This document shows positions 55,536-64,000 of a DNA stretch of 64,000 bases, piece after piece. A model generated the notes under the pieces. It was given only the letters and a program-made list of their open reading frames with translations. It had not been told where the DNA came from and made no database searches. This DNA is from Harmonia axyridis (taxonomy: Eukaryota; Arthropoda; Insecta; Coleoptera; Coccinellidae), in contig NC_059502.1 of NCBI RefSeq assembly GCF_914767665.1, positions 28,662,812 through 28,726,811 on the forward strand, written 5' to 3'. How positions within the stretch are numbered: position 1 is the first letter of the stretch; every line of letters starts with the position of its first letter. Both the position numbers and the translations under genes were made by a program.

Positions 55536-57159
55536 CAGTGTGTTTTTCAATCTGTGGGTCGCGACCCCTAGGGGGGTCGTGAGGTTCTTACACAATAAAA
55601 ACGCAATTTTAGTGAGAAGGCGATGTGCTTGTATCTTTCAGAAGTTTATCAAATTGTGGTGCTATTTTTGAAACGTTAATATTCAAATCATTTTCTAATT
55701 GCAGTCTATTTCTCTTTTTAGTTTTAATGTCTACCATTGAAGAAAATGTCAATTCACACAAGTATGAAGTGGCGAACAGCACTAATAATTTAAGAGCTTC
55801 TTTTGCCAAAAATCCAAAATACGTCGACACTTTGCGAATAAAATTCTATTTTAAGCATGCCATCAGCAGCTAAATCTGGAAGACATTCTTTCATTTTTGT
55901 TGGGACATCAGCCAGATCTATTGATTTGTCCAAAAAAGGGTTAAAATCCATCTACGCCCATTGTCAGCTTCAGAGTGCAATTCTGGAAAGTATGTCAAAA
56001 GTTTCTCTTATAAATTATGAAAGCTCAGTATCATGCAAGGAATATGGCCGATAATGCAAAACTTTGGTCTGTTGCATTATCTTCAATTATCTTCTGAACA
56101 CATGGAAAACACTCGAACATTTTGTTTTGCAGAGAGGTTGACCACAAACGAAGTTTTGCGTGAAATGCTTTAATTTTATCTTTGGCTGTTAAAATATTTT
56201 CTTCTCTTCCTTGAAGGTTGTTGTTCAAATTGTTAAGGTGGCTAAAAAGATCTGCCAAAAATGCTAATTTCAAGGGCCAAAAAAACGAGAAGCATATTCA
56301 GATTTTGCATCTCGTAAGAACATTAACAATTCAGATCTCAGTTCCAGAACTCTTGTTAATACCTTTCCTTTGGATAGCCATGATAAAGGAGATTTTGATG
56401 AAGCGAGCCCAAATCTTCACAAACGTTTCTGAATAGCCGGGTTTGCAAAGCTTTACCTTTGATAGAATTCACAATTTTCATGACCTCCGTGAGCGCGTCA
56501 TTCAAATCAGAAGATACTACCTTAGCAGCTAGAGCCTGTCGATGAAGAAAACAGTGTGTCCAGGATATGTTTGGCATTATCGCTTTTAATCTTGCAGTCC
56601 GCTATTTTTTCCAGTCATAGTTTTAGCGCCATCGCTACAAATAGTGATACATTTTTTCCAATCAATATGGAAGTCGCAAGTGCTTTCTAAAAAAAATCGT
56701 ACAAACACTGGCCAGTAGTGTTAACAGGAAGTGCTTTGCAAAATAAGATTTTTTCCATGATACTGTCATCTGCTTCAAAGCGCACAAATACTACAAACTG
56801 TGCACATTCGGAAACATCTGTAGATACGTCAAACTGCAAAGCAAAATGTTGGCTGTTCTTTAATTTTTCGACTACTTGTTCTTGAATATCCTTGGCCATA
56901 TCGTTTATTCTGCGTGAAATAATATTGTCAGAAAATGGTATGTTTTCTAATTTGTTAGCCACCTGCTTACTGACCATAATTTCAACCATATCAAGTGCTG
57001 CTGGCGAAATAAGTCGCCTACGCAGTTTGGCCCGCGTGAATTTAGGTAATGTTTTTCGTTAGGTCCTAACGTATGTAAAAACTGTACGTCACAAGGGGGG
57101 TCGCCAGAATATTTCAACCTGTAAAGGGGTAGCGAAGTCAAAAAGATTAAAAAACACTG
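55536..57159 (-). mobile_element. hAT element nested in the Harbinger element
   Basis: Identical 8-bp GTTTAAGT flanks lie at 55528-55535 and 57160-57167. Ends read CAGTGTGTTTTTCAATCT at the left and the complement of CAGTGTTTTTTAATCT at the right, with GGGGGGTCG motifs just inside both ends. The minus strand encodes a decayed transposase. Confidence 0.92.
55609..57000 (-). pseudogene. Decayed hAT transposase (ZBED5/FAM200-like)
   Basis: Pieces on the minus strand, in order: 56989-56687 ('KLKNSQHFALQFDVSTDVSE' with the catalytic Asp, 'AQFVVFVRFEADDSIMEKIL'), 56577-56356 ('SWTHCFLHRQALAAKVVSSD', 'LFRNVCEDLGSLHQNLLYH'), 56273-56031 ('AFLADLFSHLNNLNNNLQGR'), and 55830-55609 ('LVLFATSYLCELTFSSMVDI', the hAT dimerisation region). 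This is the ZBED5/FAM200-like group. The N-terminal BED finger is not evident and frames are broken at least three times. Confidence 0.87.
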
Positions 57160-57559
57160 GTTTAAGTAAATCAACAAGCTTCTTGCATGTTTTTTCCAAA
57201 TTGTAGAATTTTTGGAGATGTAATTGTAGTTGTTGAGATACAATAAACGCGCTATGTGTATCAGCAATATCTATAATAAGTACGGATGAATCCAGAATTT
57301 TCTTCTTGTCTTCGTCCTCCTATTTGCAATCACATCAGCAATCGTCGCTATATTTTCTTCTTCCGTAGGTAAAACTTCTATTTTTATTTATTGTTTACCA
57401 AAGCGGAGGTCTGATGATAAATGTCCCACTATGCGACTTTGCTATGAAAATAAACTAAAGTCGCAGTTTGCGACGTGCTTCCAACTTCCTGTCAGCAGGT
57501 CGCACGTCGCATGCTACTTTAGTGTGAAAATCCACTTACGATTTGAAATCATATGAATT

Positions 57560-58263
57560 TTCTATCGAATCACAAGCTTCCAGAGGTCAAAAAAAGCTCT
57601 AGTTCTTTAAAATAAACGAACAAAATCAAAATAAGCTAAAGTGAGTGTTAAAAAAATGTTTATCGCATTATTTGGTAACTATGTTACATCAGATCCATCA
57701 AATTATTGTATGTATGCTACTAAAGAAGATTATTTTAGAAATCAAAGTAGAATATGGTTTGATGTATTTGTTATCTACCAAATATTTAGGTCCTTTCCTT
57801 GTTTTTTGCGATCGGTGTTAGTCGGTTGTAATTTTTTGACGGTCCAGTTATTCAGATTCTCTTTACCTTCCTCCACGTTTAGATCGTTCAAAGCTCACGA
57901 GTTTCTCTTGATTTTTTTTCGGCCTACTGAAGCAGGTATGTAATATTTTAAAGTTTTCAGCTCGGTAGGGGGTAAACCGAAAGACGAACAGGTTATTTTG
58001 GCACTCGCGAATTGAGTGAAATATCGTATCACTGATATGTTTTCATTTCCGCGTGTTTCTTGTCAACTTGGATAGTTGATTTGTTGGGGACAAAATTTGC
58101 TTACTGAAATTGACATATGCTCCCTCTATCTATGTTTATTATTCTGAGGAATAGTCTAGTATCTAGGCGCATTCAACAAATTCTCCGATTCCGACTTCTA
58201 ACGACGAAAAATGAAATATTCATATAGGTACCTACTAATTTCTATTCATCTTGGTTAAGTTGT
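57560..58263. other. Intergenic, no gene recognised
   Basis: A 100-codon open frame (57641-57943) has no resemblance to known proteins and is rich in Phe and Ser, as AT-rich noise often is. Confidence 0.45.
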
Positions 58264-58371
58264 TTGAAAACATGGTGTATGCACTCGTCAATTTTTGAAT
58301 GCAATAACATTCGACCAAATTGAGAATATTTTAGTTTTATTTCGTGGCGGCGCAGCAATGTCATACTTATC
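58264..58371 (-). repeat. Repeat pair, left member
   Basis: Reverse complement of 61845-61950 over about 105 bp (CAATTTGGTCGAATG, GACGAGTGCAT). The two may be copies of one MITE in opposite orientation or the ends of a composite. Confidence 0.75.
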
Positions 58372-58600
58372 ATTTTATCTTTTTTTCATTGATTTTGATT
58401 TAAATTTGATGTATCTGTTGAAGTTTGGACTTGAAGGAAATATTTCTAAAACTGTTAAACAGGATTATCTTTAGCTTTCAGAAAGAAAAATATCTTATGA
58501 AAAACACGTTTATCAAACGCAACTTTTTAATAACGACTTGTCTATCTGAAATAACACACCTACTTAGTATATTATTATTTAATATATCAAACAAATTTCC

Positions 58601-60909
58601 TCATTGACTGATTTGTTGGATTTTCTGGTCTACACCCATACTTTTGCGAAGAGTTTGAAGTCTTGGTTTGAATAACGGCTTTGTCATGATATCCGCTATC
58701 TGAAATTCGGATGCAACCTTCCCGATTTCGATAGAACCATCTGTGACAAATTCTTTAACAAAAAAATATCTTATTTTAATGTGCTTCGTGCGACGGTGGT
58801 ATTCAGGATTCTGTGCCAACCTGATTGCAGCCTCGTTATCAACCATTAATTGAGGAACGCTTTTCAGCTCGATAATATCACAGTAGAGACGATTTAACCA
58901 TACTAACTCTCTAGCCGCTTCGCTTGCAGCAACAACTTCGGCTTCATGGTTGATATGGCAACTGATGACTGTCTCTGACTTAGCCACGACACCGCTCCAC
59001 CAGCATACATACATACTACAACTGTAGTAGAATGCCCTGTTGTCTCGTCACCACCATGGTCTGCATCGCTAAAATTTTCTATACCATAATGCTTATGATG
59101 AGGTATACAGGGTGGCCACTTTTTCAATGGGATTGTATTGGTAACTTTTAAACCATAAGAGTTAGAAGGTCGGTCAAATGGAGAAAAAGTTGCAACAATA
59201 GTGATTTCTCGCGAGAAGATTGAGAATGTATTGGAAGGTATTCAAGAAGACGAAATAAGCAAATGTATAAGAAGTATGGGTTCCAGAACCGTTAAGTGCA
59301 TTTTACAAAATGATGGAAATTTCGGACACTTACTTCATTCATTTTCATTTACTTTCGAATAATCATTCGATTTTTCTTTCATTAAGTGATAATTCGTTTA
59401 ATTATTATGAATTGAAATACGTAAATAATTATTAATTGTTTCTTGATTTGATTCTGATATGTTTCATATAGTTCAAGATGAGTAAGTTGATTTTCTCATC
59501 GAAATGTTGTTAATTAAACTAAAGGTACCGAAATGTAAAACAGATCCGACCCAAAGAAATTTGGATAAGGGTCAAAATCACCTGAAAATCAACTTTGCAT
59601 GACATTGTATGATATATCGTTGAATTCAGCGTTAAAAATTATTTCGAAAAGTGTCATAAAATATACAGGTCCGTATTGAAAAAAATGAGGTTGAGGGTGG
59701 CCCAGAGAGCACGAAACGTTGGATACGAACTCTGATTACGTCAAATTGAGAACAATACACTGTCGAATAAAAAATTCCTGTAACATTTTTTGATAATATT
59801 TGAAATAAAGTGGGAAAAAAAGAAAAATCAAAATGACAGAATTTACTTTTCTTATGATATCTCAATAACGGGCCCTGATAATCTCGATTTGTTTGAACTG
59901 CTTGATAATGCTTCTATGCATGCAACTTTTTCTCCATTTGACCGACCTTCTAACTCTTATGGTTTAAAAGTTACCAATACAATCCCATTGAAAAAGTGGC
60001 CACCCTGTATAGGTGATTCCATAGTTGATGGTGCCTCAGCCTTGAAGGTAACGGAATATTCGTTTGACTCGGATCCAATCAGCAAAATTTGGATTTTCGA
60101 GAGTTCTCGATACAACCAAACCAAACCGACTGCATAAGCGATATCGGGTCTAGTACCAGTCATGAGATACATCAACGCCCCTATCGCTTGCCTATATGGA
60201 AAATCCATTTCTGAACTAGTTTCCTCTTCCTTCCCTTGTTGACTACGTTCATTTATTATAGGAGTAGAAACTGGCCTACAGTCTCCCATTCCAAAACGTT
60301 CTAACACTTTTCTTGTATAGTTTTGCTTGGCTCACTCGAATTGATCCATCTTCTTGTCTCTCTATTTCCAACCCAAGGAAATAGAAAGCTGGTTTCATTA
60401 TGATTTTGAACTCACTTTTCAGATTTCTCAGGAAATCTTCTTTCAGTGATTCATTTTTTGAAGCCATAATCTACGTAAAGTTCTAGGATCTGTGGCGGCT
60501 TCTCAATTATATCTTTTCCTTGTCTCTTTACGAAAAGAGAGGGGTCAGCATCACTCGTATCGAAATTTAGTTTGGCCAAAAATTTCCGAATCTCTTGTTC
60601 CATCATCTAGGTGCTTGCCTGAGACCGTAGATGGCTACGCTTGAGATGGCATGCACTATCTGAACCATCTTTATATCCCTCTGGCTGTTTCATGAAGATG
60701 TCTTCTTCTAATTTTCCATAAAGGAAGGCGGTTGAAACATCAAATTGAGTCAGAGACATATTTTCGTTAGCTGCGATACTCAATAATGCCCTAATTGTAA
60801 AAATGCAAGGAATGATCATCTTGCGAACATTCGTATTTCCTAGGAATTTCAAGAAGAAAACAGTGAAAAGCCATCCCCATTCGGAACATCTGCAGTGAAA
60901 TATCCACAA
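58601..60909 (-). mobile_element. Copia-type retrotransposon remnant
   Basis: Minus-strand pieces give the Copia RT/RNase H path. 60909-60607 has 'SLTQFDVSTAFLYGKLEEDI' followed by FMKQPEGY. 60467-60276 has 'FLGLEIERQEDGSIRVSQAK' followed by LYKKSV. 60307-60120 has 'DFPYRQAIGALMYLMTGTRP' followed by DIAYAVG. 59127-58601 has 'FSDADHGGDETTGHSTTV', 'GGAVSWLSQRQSSVAISTM', 'QLMVDNEAAIRLAQNPEYHR', 'RTKHIKIRYFFVKE' and 'IADIMTKPL'. Stops, frameshifts and deletions separate them. No LTRs, gag or integrase are visible. A 904-bp DNA element (59106-60009) is inserted between RT and RNase H. Confidence 0.88.
59106..60009. mobile_element. 904-bp element with 89-bp perfect inverted ends
   Basis: The left end 59106-59194 (TACAGGGTGGCCACTTTTTC) and right end 59921-60009 are exact reverse complements. 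TA dinucleotides flank both sides, and the copia coding path resumes across the insertion. The middle has no recognised transposase. A TA target suggests a Tc1/mariner-type non-autonomous element, but this is inference. The perfect ends suggest recent activity. Confidence 0.88.
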
Positions 60910-61321
60910 ATCGTTTACTAGAATAATTTAAAATATTTGATATAACAAAGGAATCTGTCATAATTACAGTGACTTTATTTATTATTTAATTAAGTCACTA
61001 TAATCATAATTACAGTGACTTAATGAACTAAAGTGGCGACAAGCATGGTCTCGTTTTTGATTGACTGAGCCTAAATATGGCGGCTTTTTGTTTACATTCT
61101 CCATTCACCTGATTTTTGGGATTTATTCAAAATGTTAGGCCCATTTTATTTAGTCACTGTAGTTTTCTTCAGTCGAATAAATAAGTTCTATATACAATCA
61201 AATACCTACTATCAGACCCAATAATTTTTATTTTGTCGTGTGTCAGTTCAGTTCAGTCAGTGTTTTGGTTCTATGTCCCAATTTGCCAATTTTAGGCTCA
61301 ATTTGAACGAATTGTAGTCAT
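60910..61321. repeat. Intergenic with small repeats
   Basis: CATAATTACAGTGACTT occurs twice (near 60958 and 61002) and a complementary AAGTCACTATAAT sits between them. No gene is seen. Confidence 0.5.
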
Positions 61322-61555
61322 AATTTGTTAATAGCGCTACCTACAGTTGACAAAACAAAGCTTAACTAATTTATTAAAATTGGCAAAACAAAATCTAATC
61401 ACTGCATTCACCAGGTTTTTAGACATCTCAATCTTGGTCTATGTTAAGATGTCTAAAAACCAGGTGTATGAACTGATTAGCTTTTGTTTTGCCAATTTTG
61501 AGAATATTAGTTAAGCTTCGTTATGTCAACTGTAGGTAACGCTATCAACAAATTA
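61322..61555. repeat. Near-perfect palindrome, about 234 bp
   Basis: The arms run to a centre near 61440. The left includes CACCAGGTTTTTAGACATCT and the right its complement. Outer ends AATTTGTTAATAGCG and complement match with a few substitutions. Inner sequence resembles the inverted ends at 23152 and 24514, and TTTTTAGACATCTTAGTCTA near 61943. Confidence 0.85.
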
Positions 61556-61580
61556 AGATTCTTGTTATTTATTATTTACG

Positions 61581-61684
61581 AGTCCGGAAAATAGGGTTTT
61601 TTTGGACTCACAGACTTCCAGGACTCGCTTACGCTCGTCCTGGAATTTTGTCTATTCGTCCAAAAAAACCCTATTTTCCGGACT
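61581..61684. repeat. Short palindromic MITE-like element
   Basis: AGTCCGGAAAATAGGGTTTT at the left is mirrored by the complement at the right end. A second stem sits in the centre (CCAGGACTCG and CGTCCTGG). The total is about 104 bp. Confidence 0.85.
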
Positions 61685-61844
61685 TGTTACGTAAATTACT
61701 ATTATTACAAATATTTGAATTAATTCCAGTAAACGTTTCATGTTTTGTTTCACGACTTTGCACGATCATACTCGGTTACACGTCGCTTTTGATTGGTCAG
61801 TATCGGGTTTTAATTAATGTATCCAATCAAAATCAACGGAAATG

Positions 61845-61950
61845 ACAAGTATGACATTGCGGCGCCGCCAGGAACTACAACTAATATTTTCAATTTGGTC
61901 GAATGTCATTGCATTCAAAATTTGACGAGTGCATTCACCATGTTTTTAGA
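61845..61950 (+). repeat. Repeat pair, right member
   Basis: Inverted match of 58264-58371, followed by a segment related to the palindrome at 61322-61555. Confidence 0.75.
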
Positions 61951-62295
61951 CATCTTAGTCTATGTTATGCATTCTATGTCTATTTCTATTACCATGGATA
62001 TCATTCTGAAATCACTGAGTTGATCTTCCGATTAAAGTTCTTTGAAAACTTCAGGGAGAAGTCAAAAATCTCCCATGATATTCTCAGCGCTATTTGAACG
62101 AAATTATCTAAGGTTTTGGAAGCAAATCTCTCAAAATCTTGATAGAATTATCAATGGAAAAGCACCCAAGCCCGACTCCATGACTTATAGCGTACAGACG
62201 AAAATATCTAGTAATCGATATTGCAAGCAGCTCCGTATCTATTCCTGTCAAACACCGCGTTGAGAATAGAATGTGAATTTGCGTTGCAAGTGAAG

Positions 62296-62495
62296 ATGAA
62301 AAATTTGATATGTTTTTTATGCCTAGTTTTACAAATAACTTTTGTAATATCAATAGATACGCCTATTATTGGTATTCTATCTCTGGAGCCCTATGCTATC
62401 AAGAAATTTTACCCTCATCTTCACATAAACAGTTACATAGCAGCATCATATGTGAAATTCCTTGAGAGTGCTGGTGCTAGAATTATTCCTGTTTG
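62296..62495 (+). CDS. GGH: Gamma-glutamyl hydrolase, first coding exon
   Basis: The exon starts at ATG 62296 and ends at a strong donor (G|GTGAGT; GT at 62496-62497). It encodes 66 full codons plus two bases. Residues 1-19 form a signal peptide (MKNLICFLCLVLQITFVIS). Next comes 'DTPIIGILSLEP', the conserved start of the mature enzyme, and 'YIAASYVKFLESAGARIIPV', a near-invariant stretch of gamma-glutamyl hydrolases. The enzyme removes glutamates from folate polyglutamates in lysosomes or secreted fluids. The catalytic Cys and His lie in later exons, which were not found before 64000. The long first intron contains the CTTTA repeat at 62763. Confidence 0.9.
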
Positions 62496-62762
62496 GTGAG
62501 TCGGAATGATCATTTGATTCGTCGAGCAGAAAGTATTTTTTTAGTGGTGTTATGTTGATTTCATTCCATTAAATTTCAAATGAGAAATATCTGTCAATAT
62601 ACCTAACAATTTGAGAGACAACGTATATTCTTGATGCAGATCGTTATCTACCCGGAAACTAATCAAGAAATTGGACTCAATGAGGTTTATTATTTCAAAT
62701 TCAATCGAACTAATATTTATACAATACCTCATGAAGAAATGTTGATAGTTTCTGATGTTAAT

Positions 62763-62792
62763 CTTTACTTTACTTTACTTTACTTTACTTTG
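62763..62792. repeat. CTTTA pentanucleotide microsatellite
   Basis: Six or so CTTTA units followed by GGGGATTTGAGGTAC. In the minus direction it could be the short-repeat tail of a LINE, but no coding part is present. Confidence 0.8.
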
Positions 62793-64000
62793 GGGATTTG
62801 AGGTACTATAATTCTATTCGAGGGAAACCGGCTGATGCTATCCAAGGTGAGTAGCGATAGACTTCCTCTGTTTTTTGACATATTATCCGGACGTCTTCTA
62901 CCGGTGAAAATCATTTACATTTTTGCAATTGCCGCGAATAAAAAAAAGCGTACATAGATATCTAGTTTTTGAGTCACTCTTGTGGAGAAAATTTAGGTTT
63001 TTGTACTTTAGCTGTCACATCAATGCATACAACGCTGAACACTATACTGCTGGCTTTTTAATTCAATAGCCTTTGTTTTCATTTAGTTATCATTGATGTT
63101 GGATTATGCGATACTAATGACTCTAAAAAGATCGAAACTATAGTCTCTCGCTACTCATCTTCTATCGCATCACATTTCCCTGTGACTAACCTTTAACCTA
63201 GATACTGCTAGTATTTTCTTATTTGTTTACAGGATAGATTGCGTTTAGTGGGCAAAACCCGACTAGGGGTTCCGTAAATTAGGACCCTCCGAAATTTAGC
63301 TTTCAGAAAAGAAATATATTCTTGAATTTGAATTCTTGACTTCGTCTTTTCAAGCAGATGGGTATCTTAGATCCTAGATTCTAGAAAATAAAATATATTA
63401 TTCGTATCTAAATTCTGTTGAGAAGTTGAAGCATTAAAGTTGTTTTCAAAACGCTCCCACGCCATTATAACGATAAAAATAGCTTTTCATATTATGGAAC
63501 AATGTCCTCAAATATTTTTGTCCCCCATTGAAAAGATAATGTGTTTCCCTTTATCATCAGAATTTCTCACCAACGCGATAATATTGAAATCGAGTGTTCA
63601 TTCAATTAGGCTATCTCATATATTATAATCTTTATGATGATGGAACCTCAGTCCATTTATATTGCCCCAGAATTATTCGCATTACCAAAGTAATGAAACA
63701 TTGAAACTATATAGTTTTCAAGAATTATATGAATGAATCACGATGGGGTTTGGATGATAGCCCTTTTCAGACACATTGAAAGTTGTTAATACTTTTTGAT
63801 ATAGGTAAGCGACAATACCGAAGCACTGAAAATTTTTTATATCATTTTGGATTCCTATCCAAGAAACCACATTTCCAATAAAATCGTACTTTCTGTTGTC
63901 CATTAAAGCCCAGGGTACGATGATGAATTTCACGAGCGAATCAATTACCTCGTGGTATCAATAAAAAACATTATGAAAAATAGTGAAGATTTATCGGGAT
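62793..64000. other. GGH intron 1, no further exon seen
   Basis: AT-rich DNA. I looked for the expected next exon with a 'GILFPGG'-type block and did not see it. A minus-strand 71-codon frame at 63718-63933 is not recognised. Confidence 0.5.

Larger units (their letters stand above)
55049..57535 (+). mobile_element. Harbinger-type DNA transposon with TTA target duplication
   Basis: The left end GTGGGCTTTCACACCAAAGT pairs with the complement of ACTTTAGTGTGAAAATCCAC at the right. AGCAAGCGACCT-like motifs continue inside both ends. The flanks are TTA at 55046-55048 and 57536-57538, the PIF/Harbinger target type. It carries a broken MADF-domain gene, as Harbinger elements often do. A complete hAT element (55536-57159) is nested in it. 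No Harbinger transposase was found. Confidence 0.85.

Noticed and set aside
63718..63933. 71-codon minus-strand frame near the right edge
   Set aside because: Looks protein-like in places (NRKYDFIGNVVSWIGIQND), but no family is recognised and it cannot be separated from chance.

Overview
The window is AT-rich animal nuclear DNA. Intron-containing genes, short GT/AG introns, AATAAA signals and the mix of transposon families point to an insect. A beetle is my best inference, but nothing in the sequence proves the order. No bacterial, viral, organellar, rRNA, tRNA or CRISPR features were seen.

Five host genes are supported. From left to right they are: (1) the last two exons of a ZNFX1-like gene (+, 10454-12639), with NFX1-type zinc fingers and a C-terminal RZ-type finger; (2) an apparently single-exon MPV17L2-like gene (-, 15180-15752); (3) a complete four-exon BPNT2/IMPAD1-like Golgi 3'-phosphonucleotidase gene (-, 30272 to 26121); (4) a complete four-exon YJU2/CCDC94 splicing-factor gene (+, 41794-45308); (5) the first coding exon of gamma-glutamyl hydrolase (+, 62296-62495), whose remaining exons lie to the right. 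They are unrelated housekeeping or stress genes and do not form a pathway.

Nearly everything else is mobile DNA of many ages. Region 1-10 kb holds a jockey/LTR junction fragment, a hAT element with an 8-bp target duplication (1986-4656), and three inverted-repeat elements, two of them long, just left of the ZNFX1 exons. Region 13-21 kb holds piggyBac remains, an R1-type remnant fused to a Gypsy LTR, and an internally deleted Gypsy element with 3' LTR 20479-20990. Region 30.7-36.3 kb is one intact two-ORF non-LTR retrotransposon of the I type (ORF1 523 aa; ORF2 1223 aa with endonuclease, reverse transcriptase and RNase H). Region 38.7-41.3 kb holds decayed LINE endonuclease, a DDE transposase remnant and a non-autonomous hAT element (39875-41286) just upstream of YJU2. 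Region 46.7-49.6 kb is a terminal-inverted-repeat element with a decayed MULE-like gene carrying a SWIM zinc finger. Region 50.4-54.7 kb is a Gypsy solo LTR split by a jockey element with an 11-bp duplication. Region 55.0-57.5 kb is a Harbinger-type element split by a hAT element, both with recognisable target duplications. Region 58.6-60.9 kb is a Copia remnant split by a 904-bp TA-flanked element.

I found no convincing new biological system. The most notable structures are the nested insertions with intact target duplications, the intact I-type element beside the BPNT2 promoter region, the long hairpin-forming repeats next to a dsRNA-linked gene, and the decayed SWIM-finger transposon.
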